Source: Achromobacter anxifer (GTDB lineage: Bacteria > Pseudomonadota > Gammaproteobacteria > Burkholderiales > Burkholderiaceae_B). From it: DNA of 64,000 bases. Numbering within the stretch: position 1 is the first letter of the stretch; each line of letters opens with the position of its first letter. Of this stretch, positions 27,107-35,851 are shown one piece after another. The notes below the pieces were generated by a model. The model made no database searches, had not been told where the DNA came from, and worked only from the letters and a program-made list of their open reading frames with translations. The stretch lies in NCBI RefSeq assembly GCF_903652925.1, contig NZ_CAHLAR010000004.1, positions 496,001-560,000 on the forward strand. The letters are read 5' to 3'. The position numbers and the translations under genes are program-made.

Positions 27107-27131
27107 GGCGGATGCCCTTGGGGCATCCGCC
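27107..27131 (+). terminator. Hairpin terminating the 12.5-27.1 kb operon
   Basis: An 11-bp perfect stem (27107-27117 with 27121-27131) and 3-nt loop starts 6 bp after the dehydrogenase stop. A T run is absent, but position, length and GC content make it the likely operon end. The following 155 bp to 27286 holds no gene. Confidence 0.62.
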
Positions 27132-27286
27132 ATCCATGCCATTTCGCGTTATCTGCTTGGCCGTCCGCGTCATTGAAGGCGGCCGGCCCTTGTGCGACCT
27201 TGAACAGCGACGGACGACCCGACCGGGCGCCGTTGCGGGCAGGCGCAAGCGCTCTCCCGCCATCAGAACAATGACTGGAGACGACG

Positions 27287-28327
27287 ATGCGCAATGCGAT
27301 AACGCGAGGCGGAACCCGATCCGCCCCCGGGGCGGCCTCGACATCATGGAGGCGGACGGCAGCAGTGGCCTTGCTGGCCGGCGCGGCATGGGCCGCCGCG
27401 GGGCCGGCCTGCGCCGACGCCGCTTATCCTTCCAAGCCGGTCACCATCCTGGTGGGCTTTCCGCCCGGCACCGCGACCGACACGGTCGCGCGCATGCTGG
27501 GCGACCGCCTGGCGCAGCGCCTGGGCCAGCAGTTCATCGTCGAGAACAAGCCCGGTGCCGGCGGCTCCATCGCGGCCGGCCTGGGCGCGCGCGCCAAGCC
27601 CGACGGCTACACGCTGATGATTGGCGCGTCCGCGCCGCAGGCCATCAATCCGCACGTCTATCCCAACCTGAACTACGACGCGCGCAAGGACTTCGCGCCC
27701 ATCGGCCTCCTGACCTGGCTGCCCTATCTGTTCGTCGTCAGCCCGGACAATCCGGCCAACAACCTGAAGGACTTCCTGGCGGCCGTGAAGGCCAAGCCCA
27801 ACCAGTACACCTATGCGACGACCGGCGTGGGCACGACCAGCCATCTGGTGACCTCGGTGCTGCTGGCCAAGGCCGGCGCCAGCATGATCCACGTGCCCTA
27901 CAAGGGCAGCAGCCAGGCGCAGACCGACATCGTCGGCGGCCGCACCTACGCCACCTTCGACACCATGGTGTCCTCGCTGGCGCTGGTGAAGGCGGGCCGC
28001 CTGAAGGCTATCGCCGTCAGCACGCCGGAACGCGTGGCCACCCTGCCGGACGTGCCCACCGTGGCCGAGCAAGGCTTTCCGGGTTTCGACATGGGCGCCT
28101 GGCTGGGCCTGATCGCGCCCGCGGGTATCCCGCCCGACATCCAGCAGAAGCTGGCGACCGAGGTCAACGCGGTGCTTGCGGATCCCGCCGTGCGCGACAA
28201 GCTAGCCGATCTGGGCGCCCAGGTCCGCACCACCGCCACGCCCGCCGAATTCGGCGCGCTGATGAAATCGGAATACGAATCGTGGGGCAAGGTGGTCCGC
28301 GATTTCAACGTCAAAGCCAGCGACTGA
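27287..28327 (+). CDS. Bug/TctC-family periplasmic solute receptor
   Basis: A 346-residue receptor of the Bordetella uptake gene family: signal peptide ending about residue 44 (ACADAAYPSKP), VTILVGFPPGTATDTVARMLGDRL, VENKPGAGGSIAAG and the C-terminal FPGFDMGAWLG. The family binds carboxylic acids and amides via water-bridged contacts. There is no TctAB membrane pair nearby, as is usual for orphan Bugs. The N-terminus is longer than typical; GGAG precedes the ATG. It is 16 bp before a class II aldolase gene and probably shares its transcript. Confidence 0.9.
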   Translation: MRNAITRGGTRSAPGAASTSWRRTAAVALLAGAAWAAAGPACADAAYPSKPVTILVGFPPGTATDTVARMLGDRLAQRLGQQFIVENKPGAGGSIAAGLGARAKPDGYTLMIGASAPQAINPHVYPNLNYDARKDFAPIGLLTWLPYLFVVSPDNPANNLKDFLAAVKAKPNQYTYATTGVGTTSHLVTSVLLAKAGASMIHVPYKGSSQAQTDIVGGRTYATFDTMVSSLALVKAGRLKAIAVSTPERVATLPDVPTVAEQGFPGFDMGAWLGLIAPAGIPPDIQQKLATEVNAVLADPAVRDKLADLGAQVRTTATPAEFGALMKSEYESWGKVVRDFNVKASD

Positions 28328-28343
28328 ACCGGAGACTCGAACC

Positions 28344-29087
28344 ATGCATACCGCCATGAGCCCCGCGGAACGCGACACCCGCATCCAGTTGGCCGCCTGC
28401 TACCGGCTGGTGTCCCACTTCGGCATGAGCGATCTCATCTACAACCACATCACGGCCAGGATTCCCGGGCCCGAGGACCATCTGCTGATCAATCCCTACG
28501 GCATGATGTACGACGAAATCACCGCCTCCAGCCTGGTGAAGATAGACCTGGACGGGAACGTCCTGAGCAACCAGACCGAGTACGGCATCAATGCGGCCGG
28601 CTACGTCATCCACAGCGCGGTGCACGGCGCGCGCCACGACGTGCAATGCGTCATCCATACGCACACGCGGGCCGGCATGGCGGTGTCGGCGCTGCAATGC
28701 GGCCTGCTGCCGCTGACCCAGACCGCCATGCGCTTTGCCAGGATCCCGTACCACGACTACGAAAGCGTGGCCCTGGACCTGGACGAACGCGCGCGCCTGG
28801 TGGCGGACCTGGGACAGTCCGAGGCGATGATCCTGCGCAACCACGGCCTGCTGGCGGCGGGGCCCAGCATCGCGCAGGCGTTCAACACGCTGTACTGGCT
28901 GGAAATGGCGTGCAAGGCGCAGGTGGATGCGCTGGCCGCCAACCGTGAACTGTGCCTGCCGCCGCCGGAAGTGATCGAGAAGACCTGGCACCTGTACCAG
29001 CCGGCCACGCGCCGGCCCTTCGGCGAACTGGAATGGCCGGCCATGCTGCGCCTGATGGACAGGAAGGACCCTGGCTACCGCGAATGA
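28344..29087 (+). CDS. Class II aldolase/adducin-family protein
   Basis: A 247-residue class II aldolase-fold enzyme. CVIHTHTRAGMAVSALQ supplies the zinc His pair and ILRNHGLLA the third His; MSDLIYNHITARIPG is the N-terminal family signature. Many members of this short branch act on hydroxylated acids or on sugar-acid phosphates. It follows the Bug receptor closely and ends convergent with the second ThDP enzyme, the two stop regions overlapping by 13 bp. Confidence 0.88.
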   Translation: MHTAMSPAERDTRIQLAACYRLVSHFGMSDLIYNHITARIPGPEDHLLINPYGMMYDEITASSLVKIDLDGNVLSNQTEYGINAAGYVIHSAVHGARHDVQCVIHTHTRAGMAVSALQCGLLPLTQTAMRFARIPYHDYESVALDLDERARLVADLGQSEAMILRNHGLLAAGPSIAQAFNTLYWLEMACKAQVDALAANRELCLPPPEVIEKTWHLYQPATRRPFGELEWPAMLRLMDRKDPGYRE

Positions 29088-30781
29088 GCCGCCGGCTGGC
29101 CGCGCCCCAGAAGATCGACGCCTGCCGCGCTGTCGGCGCCTTCCGGCAGGATCGCGGCGAGGCTGGTCTTGACCTCCAGGAAGTACGGCGCGGTCGAGGC
29201 CAGCCCGCGCGCGACGGCCGCGGCCACCTGTTCCGGACGGGTGACGTGCTCGGTCTGCATGCCAAAGGCGCGCGCCATCATCGTGAAATCGGGGCTGGCC
29301 AGATTGGTGCCGGCATGGCGTCCCGGATAAGTGCGCGCCTGATGCAGGCGGATGGAGCCGTAGCAGTTGTTGTTGGAGACGATGAAGAACACCGGCAGGC
29401 CGCGTTCGGCCGCGGCCATCATTTCATTGCCGGTCATCATGAAGCCGCCGTCGCCGACCAGGCACACAACCTTGCTTTGCGGGTGGCGCAACTGCGCGGC
29501 GATCGCGGCCGGCGTGCCGTAGCCCATGGCGCCGGACTGCGAGGCCATCAGCCGTTGCGGATAGGCAAAGGGAAAGTGGCGGTACACCGGCGCGGCGAAG
29601 GTGCCCGCGTCCAGGCAGACCATCAGGTCCGCCGGCGCCTGTTCGGCCAGCGCCCGCACCACCGACACGAAGGGCACACCGTCGTCGGCTTTCGGATCGG
29701 GCCAGGCGGCGGCGCGCTCGCGGATCGCGCGCAGGGACGCCGCCCAGTCCTCGCGCCCGCCACGGCCAGCCGGCGGCAGCGCGGCCAGCGCCTGCGCCGT
29801 CGCCACCGGATCCGCGATGACGCCCACGTCCGCCGCAAAGTGCTGGTTCACGAAATGCGCGTCGGCATGGCAATGCACCAGCGTCTGCGACGGCCTGGGA
29901 TAGGTCGGGAAGGTGTAGCCCTGCGTGGTGATGTCGCCCAGGCGCGTGCCCAGCGCCAGGATCAGGTCGCTGGAATCGAAGGCCGCCACCTGCGCGGGCT
30001 GCGTCGCCAGGTCCAGGTCGCCGGCGTACAGCGGATGCGTGTTGGGAAACAGGTCATGCTGGCGGAACGACACCGCCACCGGTATGCCATGGCGTTCCGC
30101 CAGCTGCCGCAGCGCCTCGCGGCCGCCCGGCGCGTTGAAGGCGCCCCCGGCGATGATCAGCGGCTTGCGGGCCGCGGCCAGCAAGGCCTGCAGGCGTTCC
30201 AGCGTCGCGGGCGCGGGCTGCGCCGGGCTGGCCGGCGCGGCCACCCAGTCCGGCTGCGGCACGCAGGCCTGCTGCACGTCTTCCGGCACCACCAGCACCA
30301 CCGGCCCCGGCGTGCCGGAGGTCGCGACCCGCAGAGCCTTGAAGGCGGCCCAGGCCAGGTCCTGCGGCGTCGCCACCTCATGCACCCATTTGGCGATGGA
30401 ACCGAACATCTTCTGGTAGTCGATCTCCTGGAAAGCTTCCTTGCGCAGGTCCTTGCAAGGCACCTGCCCGATCAGCAGGATCATCGGCACCCCATCCTGC
30501 TGGGCGGCGTGCACGCCGATGGCCGCGTTGGCCGCGCCCGGTCCGCGCGACACCATGGCCACGCCCGGCCGGCCCGTCAGCCGGCCGTCGGCGCCGGCCA
30601 TGAAGGCCGCGCCGCCTTCATGGCGGCAGGTCACCACGTCGATGTCCGGAAAGTCATGCAGGGCATCGAGCACGCCCAGATAGCTTTCGCCGGGCACGAG
30701 AAAGACGCGGTCCAAGCCGTTGCCGGCGAAGATCCGCAGCAATGCGTGGGCGGACGTGGTCGGTGCGGATACAGGTGTCAT
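29075..30781 (-). CDS. ThDP-dependent enzyme (acetolactate-synthase-like), second paralogue
   Basis: A 568-residue ThDP enzyme. Catalytic Glu 55 is in CRHEGGAAFMAGADG, RGPGAANAAIG follows, and the C-terminal ThDP site is GDGGFMMTGNE...SNNN. I place the start at 30781 (MTPVSAPTT): the open frame runs 43 codons further upstream but with atypical composition, and the shorter form matches the length of the paralogue at 22629. No good Shine-Dalgarno is visible, so the start is uncertain. It is divergent from a LysR gene and convergent with the class II aldolase. It likely decarboxylates or condenses a 2-oxo acid; no AHAS small subunit is near. Confidence 0.87.
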   Translation of the reverse strand: MTPVSAPTTSAHALLRIFAGNGLDRVFLVPGESYLGVLDALHDFPDIDVVTCRHEGGAAFMAGADGRLTGRPGVAMVSRGPGAANAAIGVHAAQQDGVPMILLIGQVPCKDLRKEAFQEIDYQKMFGSIAKWVHEVATPQDLAWAAFKALRVATSGTPGPVVLVVPEDVQQACVPQPDWVAAPASPAQPAPATLERLQALLAAARKPLIIAGGAFNAPGGREALRQLAERHGIPVAVSFRQHDLFPNTHPLYAGDLDLATQPAQVAAFDSSDLILALGTRLGDITTQGYTFPTYPRPSQTLVHCHADAHFVNQHFAADVGVIADPVATAQALAALPPAGRGGREDWAASLRAIRERAAAWPDPKADDGVPFVSVVRALAEQAPADLMVCLDAGTFAAPVYRHFPFAYPQRLMASQSGAMGYGTPAAIAAQLRHPQSKVVCLVGDGGFMMTGNEMMAAAERGLPVFFIVSNNNCYGSIRLHQARTYPGRHAGTNLASPDFTMMARAFGMQTEHVTRPEQVAAAVARGLASTAPYFLEVKTSLAAILPEGADSAAGVDLLGRGQPAAHSR

Positions 30782-30870
30782 GGATCGCCAGGCAGTTGAT
30801 GCAACGGAGGCGGGCGCAATCGCGCGGGCCGGATTCGCCTGAATTCTAGGGTGGCTGGCGCGGTGCCATG

Positions 30871-30887
30871 TAGGCATACTCTGCCTA
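30871..30887. promoter_or_regulatory. LysR-type dyad in the ThDP-enzyme/LysR divergent promoter
   Basis: TAGGC-N7-GCCTA, an interrupted dyad of 17 bp, lies between the two divergent genes, 63 bp before the LysR start. LysR regulators bind interrupted dyads of this size in such positions. A TATCAGATATACG stretch follows. Confidence 0.4.
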
Positions 30888-30949
30888 TCAGATATACGCA
30901 AAACGCACACAAGGAGCGCCGGCCCGCGCGCAGGCCGCGATACCCCGAG

Positions 30950-31909
30950 ATGGACCTACGCAAGATCGAAAACCTGATCCACGTCGCCGACTCCGGCAGC
31001 TTCTCCAAGGCCGCCTCGGTCCTGGGCATCGCGCAATCGGCGCTGGGCCGGCAGGTCAGGAAGCTTGAAGACGAGTGCGGCTGCGCCCTGCTCTACCGCA
31101 ACGGCCGCGGCGTGTCGCTGACGCCCGAAGGCGAAAAGCTGCTGGAGCGCCTGCGTCCCTTGCTGACGCAAATGACGCGCGTCGTGACCGAGTTCCACGA
31201 CGAGCAGAAATCGCCCTCGGGCCAGGTCACGCTGGGGCTCACCCCCACGCTGTCGCACATGGTCGGCATGCCCCTGGTCGCGGAAATCTGGAAACGCCAC
31301 CCGCGCATCCAGCTCAACGTCATCACCGGCTATAGCGGCTATGTGCATGAATGGCTGGCCAACGCCCGGGTCGACATCGCGGTGCTGCACGACGCCCGGC
31401 GTTCGCAGCATGTGGTGGTCGACCCCCTGGCCGAACTCGACCTGGCGCTGGTGTCGCCGACGCAGAACCTGGCGCCCGCGGCGCGGGCCCAGTCCTGCAT
31501 CGACTTCGGGCAGATCGGCAGCCTGCCGCTGGCCCTGCCGACCCGCAGCCATGGCTTGCGCCGCACGCTGGAGCATGCCGCCACCCAGGCGGACACGCCG
31601 CTGAACGTGGCCTTCGAAATGGACGCGCTGGAACTGATGAAGGAAATCGTGCTGGCCGGGCTGGCCCACACGGTGCTGGCGCTGCCCGCCGTGGTCGGCG
31701 AGCTGGCTTCCGGCCGCCTGGTCGCCCGCCGCATCGTCAACCCGGCCCTGTCCACCCGCTTGATGCTGGCCACCGCTTCCAGCCGTCCGCTGACCCAGGC
31801 GGTGAAGATCGTGCAGGACACCCTGCGCGAAGTACTGGCGGGCATGGTGCAGGCGGAGCCTTATCGCGCGTATATGCGGATGGCGGGCGCGGACGCGGCC
31901 ACAGGCTGA
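30950..31909 (+). CDS. LysR-family regulator
   Basis: A 319-residue regulator with winged helix at 1-60 (MDLRKIENLIHVADSGSFSKAASVLGIAQSALGRQVRKLE) and an effector domain from about 92 to 305. I start at 30950 because the helix-turn-helix begins immediately, as is normal; the frame extends 33 codons upstream without family similarity. It is divergent from the ThDP enzyme at 29075-30781 and probably controls it. The 31910-32048 space downstream holds no gene. Confidence 0.9.
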   Translation: MDLRKIENLIHVADSGSFSKAASVLGIAQSALGRQVRKLEDECGCALLYRNGRGVSLTPEGEKLLERLRPLLTQMTRVVTEFHDEQKSPSGQVTLGLTPTLSHMVGMPLVAEIWKRHPRIQLNVITGYSGYVHEWLANARVDIAVLHDARRSQHVVVDPLAELDLALVSPTQNLAPAARAQSCIDFGQIGSLPLALPTRSHGLRRTLEHAATQADTPLNVAFEMDALELMKEIVLAGLAHTVLALPAVVGELASGRLVARRIVNPALSTRLMLATASSRPLTQAVKIVQDTLREVLAGMVQAEPYRAYMRMAGADAATG

Positions 31910-32048
31910 AGGCGCGGGGCGTGCGATCAGGCATTCCGGTTTCCCAAATCCAACCGTCTTGCTGCATGTAGCGGATAACCAAGGGAAGAAGACCGCGCCT
32001 CAGGGGGGAGCAGTCAAGACCTTGCCGGTTTTTTGCCGGTATTGCTCT

Positions 32049-32405
32049 CTACCGCGGAACAGGCAGCGGTGGCGCGGGCGTCAGCGGTCCTGTGGGCACG
32101 CCGCGCTGCGCCGGCATGGGCGGCAGGCGGGACGGCGCCGGACTCATCCAGCCCGGCTGGCGGCTCGGCCCGCTGGAAGGCGGCGCGGGCGGGCCCGGCG
32201 GCCTGCCGGCGGTGGCGCAGCCCGTGCCCAGGCAGGGTTCCTGGCTGGCGCCAGGATTGACGAGCCTGGGGCATGACGCGCCTACGCAGGCATCCGGTAT
32301 GACGCGGGCCGAAGGCGGGGGTTGCGGAACGGCGGGAGCCCCGCCCTGGGCGGCGGCTTGCCCCCAGCAGGCCGCCATCAGCGCGGCGGCGCCCAGTATC
32401 TTCAT
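32049..32405 (-). CDS. Small proline-rich secreted protein, unknown function
   Basis: An 118-residue predicted exported protein. A signal peptide (MKILGAAALMAACWGQAAA) precedes a mature chain rich in Pro, Gly and Ser with two short Cys motifs, CVGASCP and CLGTGCA, that look like an internal repeat of CxGxxC. The open frame extends upstream but the signal peptide fixes the start at 32405. It lies between the LysR gene and the Bug gene with no obvious partner. I do not recognise the family; similar Cys/Pro-rich secreted proteins occur in this group of bacteria. Confidence 0.55.
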   Translation of the reverse strand: MKILGAAALMAACWGQAAAQGGAPAVPQPPPSARVIPDACVGASCPRLVNPGASQEPCLGTGCATAGRPPGPPAPPSSGPSRQPGWMSPAPSRLPPMPAQRGVPTGPLTPAPPLPVPR

Positions 32406-32533
32406 GGCTGCATGCCCTGCCCCGGAATGGCGGCCGTTCGCGGCCCGGGCCCGCGTCGCGCCGGGGCCTGAGCGGGCGCGGGATGGTTCCAGTGTGCCCC
32501 CGCGCCTGCCGGCCTGTCCAGGCGGGTCCGGCG

Positions 32534-33511
32534 TCAATCCAGCCGGATGTCCGCGCTTTTCACGACCGCGGCCCAGCGTGCGCGTTCGCTGTTGAAGAAC
32601 TGAGTCAGTTCGGCCGGATTGCGGGTGACGATTTCCGCACCCTGTTCGTTCAACTGCGCCTTCACGTCCGGCTGGTTGACGATCCGCGCCATCAGTTCCG
32701 ACAGGCGCATGGCGACGGGATCGGTCGTCGTCACGGGCGCCATCACCCCCTGCCACGTGCCCGACTCGAAACCGGCCACGCCCTGCTCGGAGATGGTCGG
32801 AATGTCCAGCACCAGCTGCATGCGTTCGCGCTTGGAGATCGCGATCGGCCGCAGCTTGCCGGCCTTGATGTGGGGCAGCGTGGCCAGCAGGCCGTTCATG
32901 ATGACCTGGGTCTGTCCGCCTATGGTGTCCGTGACGGCCTGCGAACCGCCCTTATAGGGCACGTATTCCCACTTCGCGCCCGTGGCCTGTTGCACGGCGA
33001 CGGCGGCCAGGTGTGGTGCGCTGCCGATGGCTGTCACGGCGAAGTTCAGGCGCTGCTGCTTGGACAAGGCCACCAGCTCGGGCACCGTCCTGGCCGGCAC
33101 GTCCGGATGCACCGCCAGCACATGCGGCGAATAGGCCAGCATGCCGACCGCGCGCAGGTCGGTGGAAGGATCGAAGGAAAGCTTGGTGTAGACGGACGGG
33201 CTGATCGCCAGCGCCCCCACGTCGCACAGCAACACCGTGTGGCCTTCCTGCGCCGCCTGCACCACCAGGCCAGCGCCCAGGTTGCCGTTGGCGCCGGGCT
33301 TGTTCTCGACCACCACGGTCTGTTTCAAGGCGTCGGCCAGACGCGGCGCCAGGATGCGCGCGATGATGTCCGACGAGCCGCCGGGCGGGTAAGGCACGAT
33401 GATGCGGACCGGGCGCGTGGGCCAGTCGCCTGACTGCGCCCATGCCGGCAGCCATGGCGACAGGCAAAGCGCCGCGGCGCCGCCCAGGAACTGTCTCTTG
33501 CTCGGATTCAT
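32534..33511 (-). CDS. Bug/TctC-family periplasmic solute receptor
   Basis: A 325-residue Bug receptor: signal peptide to about 25 (Tat-like KRQFLGGAAALCL), VRIIVPYPPGGSSDIIARILAPRLAD, VVENKPGANGNLGAG, and the C-terminal ESGTWQGVMAP. The ATG at 33511 follows GAGGAG. It is divergent from kdgD, and each of the two genes has one copy of the same 15-bp element reading toward it, so a role in uptake of a glucarate-type sugar diacid is a reasonable inference. No TctAB membrane components are near. Confidence 0.9.
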   Translation of the reverse strand: MNPSKRQFLGGAAALCLSPWLPAWAQSGDWPTRPVRIIVPYPPGGSSDIIARILAPRLADALKQTVVVENKPGANGNLGAGLVVQAAQEGHTVLLCDVGALAISPSVYTKLSFDPSTDLRAVGMLAYSPHVLAVHPDVPARTVPELVALSKQQRLNFAVTAIGSAPHLAAVAVQQATGAKWEYVPYKGGSQAVTDTIGGQTQVIMNGLLATLPHIKAGKLRPIAISKRERMQLVLDIPTISEQGVAGFESGTWQGVMAPVTTTDPVAMRLSELMARIVNQPDVKAQLNEQGAEIVTRNPAELTQFFNSERARWAAVVKSADIRLD

Positions 33512-33623
33512 GGAGTCTCCTCTGGAGTATCTGGCGGGCGGCCGCCGGCGTCGGCGCGCTGCGGCAACCTCTTGAGGATGCCTGCTCTCACCCGCGGCCT
33601 TGATCTCGTCTGCTTTTTTGAGG

Positions 33624-33638
33624 AAGTCATCGTACAAC
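33624..33638 (-). promoter_or_regulatory. 15-bp operator-like element, copy toward the Bug gene
   Basis: On the minus strand this reads GTTGTACGATGACTT, 112 bp before the Bug start and directly after TTTTTATAGT, a plausible -10 region. An identical copy on the plus strand at 33738-33752 faces kdgD. The identical sequence in the same orientation relative to each gene indicates one DNA-binding regulator controlling both promoters. Confidence 0.72.
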
Positions 33639-33737
33639 TATAAAAATATTCTTGGAAAGCATAATTTTTGCGCATCGGGTATGCACCTATTACCCCATAG
33701 TTGCAAGGTAATTTCGTCTTGAGTAGGCCTATTCCAT

Positions 33738-33752
33738 GTTGTACGATGACTT
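33738..33752 (+). promoter_or_regulatory. 15-bp operator-like element, copy toward kdgD
   Basis: GTTGTACGATGACTT reads toward kdgD, ending 63 bp before its ATG and just after TATTCCAT. It is the exact inverse copy of 33624-33638, centre-to-centre 114 bp (about 11 helical turns). The TTGTACGA core looks like a GntR-type site. The 33512-33815 divergent region contains no gene and is AT-rich between the copies. Confidence 0.72.
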
Positions 33753-33815
33753 ACCCATAAATCTGGCTGCCGGCAGACTCCGCGTTCGATGGCGCCCTCT
33801 ACGGATCAACGCAAC

Positions 33816-34730
33816 ATGACCACCCCGCAGGAACTCAAGCAGATCGTTTCGGAAGGCTTGCTGTCTTTTCCCGTCACCGATTTCGACAGTAACGGCGACT
33901 TCAACGCCAGAAGCTACGCGCAGCGCCTGGAGTGGCTGGCGCCCTATGGCGCAACCGCCCTGTTCGCGGCCGGCGGCACGGGCGAGTTCTTCTCGCTGGC
34001 GCCCGAGGAGTATTCGGACGTCATCCGCACCGCGGTGCAGACCTGCGCCGGCAAGGTGCCCATCCTGGCCGGCGCGGGCGGCCCCACCCGCACGGCCATC
34101 GCCTACGCCCGCGAGGCCGAGAGGCTGGGCGCCAAGGGCATATTGCTGCTGCCGCATTACCTCACCGAAGCCTCGCAGCAAGGCATCGCCGCGCACGTCG
34201 AGCAGGTGTGCAAGTCCGTGGATATCGGCGTCATCGTCTACAACCGCGCGCAGTCGCGCCTGTCTGCCGACAGCCTGGCGCAACTGGCCGAGCGCTGCCC
34301 CAACCTGGTGGGCTTCAAGGACGGCGTGGGCGACATCGAAGCCATGGTGCGCATCCGCCGCAAGCTGGGCGACCGCTTTTCCTACCTGGGCGGCCTGCCC
34401 ACCGCCGAGGTCTATGCCGCCGCCTACCGCGCGCTGGGCGTGCCGGTGTATTCGTCGGCCGTGTTCAACTTCGTGCCGCGCACGGCGATGACGTTCTACC
34501 GCGCCATTGCCGCGGGCGACCACGACACCGTCAACCGGCTGCTGGACGAGTTCTTCCTGCCCTACCTGGACATCCGCAACCGCGTGCCGGGGTATGCGGT
34601 CAGCATCGTCAAGGCCGGCGCCAAGCTGGTCGGGCACGACGCCGGGCCGGTGCGCGCGCCCCTGACGGATCTGCGGCCCGACGAGCTGGAAATGCTGGAT
34701 GCGTTGATCCGCAAGCTCGGGCCGCAGTAG
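33816..34730 (+). CDS. kdgD: 5-dehydro-4-deoxyglucarate dehydratase
   Basis: A 304-residue DapA-fold class I enzyme that dehydrates and decarboxylates 5-dehydro-4-deoxy-D-glucarate to 2-oxoglutarate semialdehyde (glucarate/galactarate catabolism). The Schiff-base lysine is K168 in [10 protein letters not shown], and Tyr 142 is in [32 protein letters not shown] and the total length match KdgD. I start at the ATG at 33816 (MTTPQELKQ), which gives the family length; nine extra codons upstream are possible. It is divergent from a Bug receptor. The partner semialdehyde dehydrogenase and the glucarate dehydratase are not in the window. Confidence 0.9.
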   Translation: MTTPQELKQIVSEGLLSFPVTDFDSNGDFNARSYAQRLEWLAPYGATALFAAGGTGEFFSLAPEEYSDVIRTAVQTCAGKVPILAGAGGPTRTAIAYAREAERLGAKGILLLPHYLTEASQQGIAAHVEQVCKSVDIGVIVYNRAQSRLSADSLAQLAERCPNLVGFKDGVGDIEAMVRIRRKLGDRFSYLGGLPTAEVYAAAYRALGVPVYSSAVFNFVPRTAMTFYRAIAAGDHDTVNRLLDEFFLPYLDIRNRVPGYAVSIVKAGAKLVGHDAGPVRAPLTDLRPDELEMLDALIRKLGPQ

Positions 34731-34736
34731 GCCTGC

Positions 34737-34761
34737 GCAGCCCGCCCTGTGGGCGGGCTGC
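34737..34761 (+). terminator. Hairpin after kdgD
   Basis: An 11-bp perfect stem (34737-34747 with 34751-34761) with a TGT loop begins 6 bp after the kdgD stop. No T run follows; same hairpin-only style as at 27107. Confidence 0.6.
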
Positions 34762-34826
34762 GGCATAGGTCCCGCACACACTGCCGGCCTTCTGGGCGGG
34801 CGGCGGCATAGATTCCACACAGCCGG
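34751..34826. repeat. Two-copy imperfect direct repeat
   Basis: A segment starting GGGCGGGCTGCGGCATAG (34751) recurs in diverged form at 34794 as GGGCGGGCGGCGGCATAG, each followed by a short CACACA and a GCCGG, 43 bp apart. The first overlaps the right arm of the kdgD hairpin. It looks like a local duplication; no function is visible. Confidence 0.5.
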
Positions 34827-34884
34827 TCCGGACCAGGCTGCGATGGTATATATAGACCCGTCCATCCACACCAGGGAGCCGCCG

Positions 34885-35811
34885 ATGGCGAGTCGACGCA
34901 GCCTCGCGTTTCTGCTTTGCATGCTTGCCGCACCCGCGGGCGCGGACGTCATCTACGACAACCATGGCCTGGTGGTCGACACCGCCGCCGGCAGCCGCAA
35001 CGACTGGAACACCGGCCAGCGCCAGACCACCCGCGCCACCACCATCACCTATCAAGGCCAGCCCTTGTGCGGCAAGGATGTCGGCCCCCTGCTCTATCCC
35101 GGCGGTCAAAGCATCGAGGCCCGCGCCTTTTTCTGCGCGTCCACGGCCAAGGCGCTGGAAACGGATGCCGTGCTGGCCTACTTCACCAGTTCCAGCGCCG
35201 ACACCGTGCTGGCGCACCTGCGCGTCGCCAATGGCGCGCTGCGCGTGGAGCGCCTGGCCCTGTCCGCCAAGCCCGACCGCGACCGCATTTCGACCACTCG
35301 ATTCGAAGACGCCCGTCTGCCAGGCTGGACGCGGGTCTACACGTCCTGGAACGAGACCGTGATGATCCGCCACGCGCCGCTGGCCGCCCTGAACCTGGGC
35401 CCGGGCAAGCTGCTGGACGTGGCGGACGGCGTGGCCTACCTGGCCGTCCCTCCCGGCCGCGACGTGGTCGAGATCGAGCCCACCAAGCGCGTCAAGGACG
35501 CCGACGGCTACCTGCAGATCGTGCCCGCCATCACCAAGTTCGTGGACACGCCGCTGGCCTTCCGCGCGGTGCGCATGAGCGACGGCCGCGAGCTGGCGCG
35601 CCTGGATTTCAAGGACCGCTGCGTGCAGCTACCGGCCATTCAGTTCGACCGGCCGGACGCGCTGTCCAAGTCCTCGGCCACGCCCGACGTGGCCTTCGAC
35701 GACGTGCCGGCCTGGCGCGCCGCCACCGTGCAGCTGACGCAGGACCGCGCCGCGCTGCGCCTGCAGCCCGGCGTGGCCCTGCCACGCAAGCCCAACTGCG
35801 CGCCGGGCTGA
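34885..35811 (+). CDS. Secreted protein of unknown function
   Basis: A 308-residue predicted exported protein: signal peptide MASRRSLAFLLCMLAAPAGA (1-20), then a soluble chain rich in beta-forming segments with few recognisable motifs (YDNHGLVVDTAAGSRNDW, CGKDVGPLLYPGG, FVDTPLAFRAVRMSDGRELARL). Cysteines are few (about residues 64, 85, 251 and 306), compatible with periplasmic disulphides. AGGGAG precedes the ATG at 34885. It stands alone between kdgD and ilvA. I do not recognise the family. Confidence 0.7.
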   Translation: MASRRSLAFLLCMLAAPAGADVIYDNHGLVVDTAAGSRNDWNTGQRQTTRATTITYQGQPLCGKDVGPLLYPGGQSIEARAFFCASTAKALETDAVLAYFTSSSADTVLAHLRVANGALRVERLALSAKPDRDRISTTRFEDARLPGWTRVYTSWNETVMIRHAPLAALNLGPGKLLDVADGVAYLAVPPGRDVVEIEPTKRVKDADGYLQIVPAITKFVDTPLAFRAVRMSDGRELARLDFKDRCVQLPAIQFDRPDALSKSSATPDVAFDDVPAWRAATVQLTQDRAALRLQPGVALPRKPNCAPG

Positions 35812-35851
35812 AGTCAGGCTGAAGTCTCGCCGGCTGGAACCCGGCGCGCGC

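Noticed and set aside
32014-32048. Repeated ACCGGCAA motif near the small Pro-rich gene
   Set aside because: Direct rather than inverted repeat, only two copies; likely chance.
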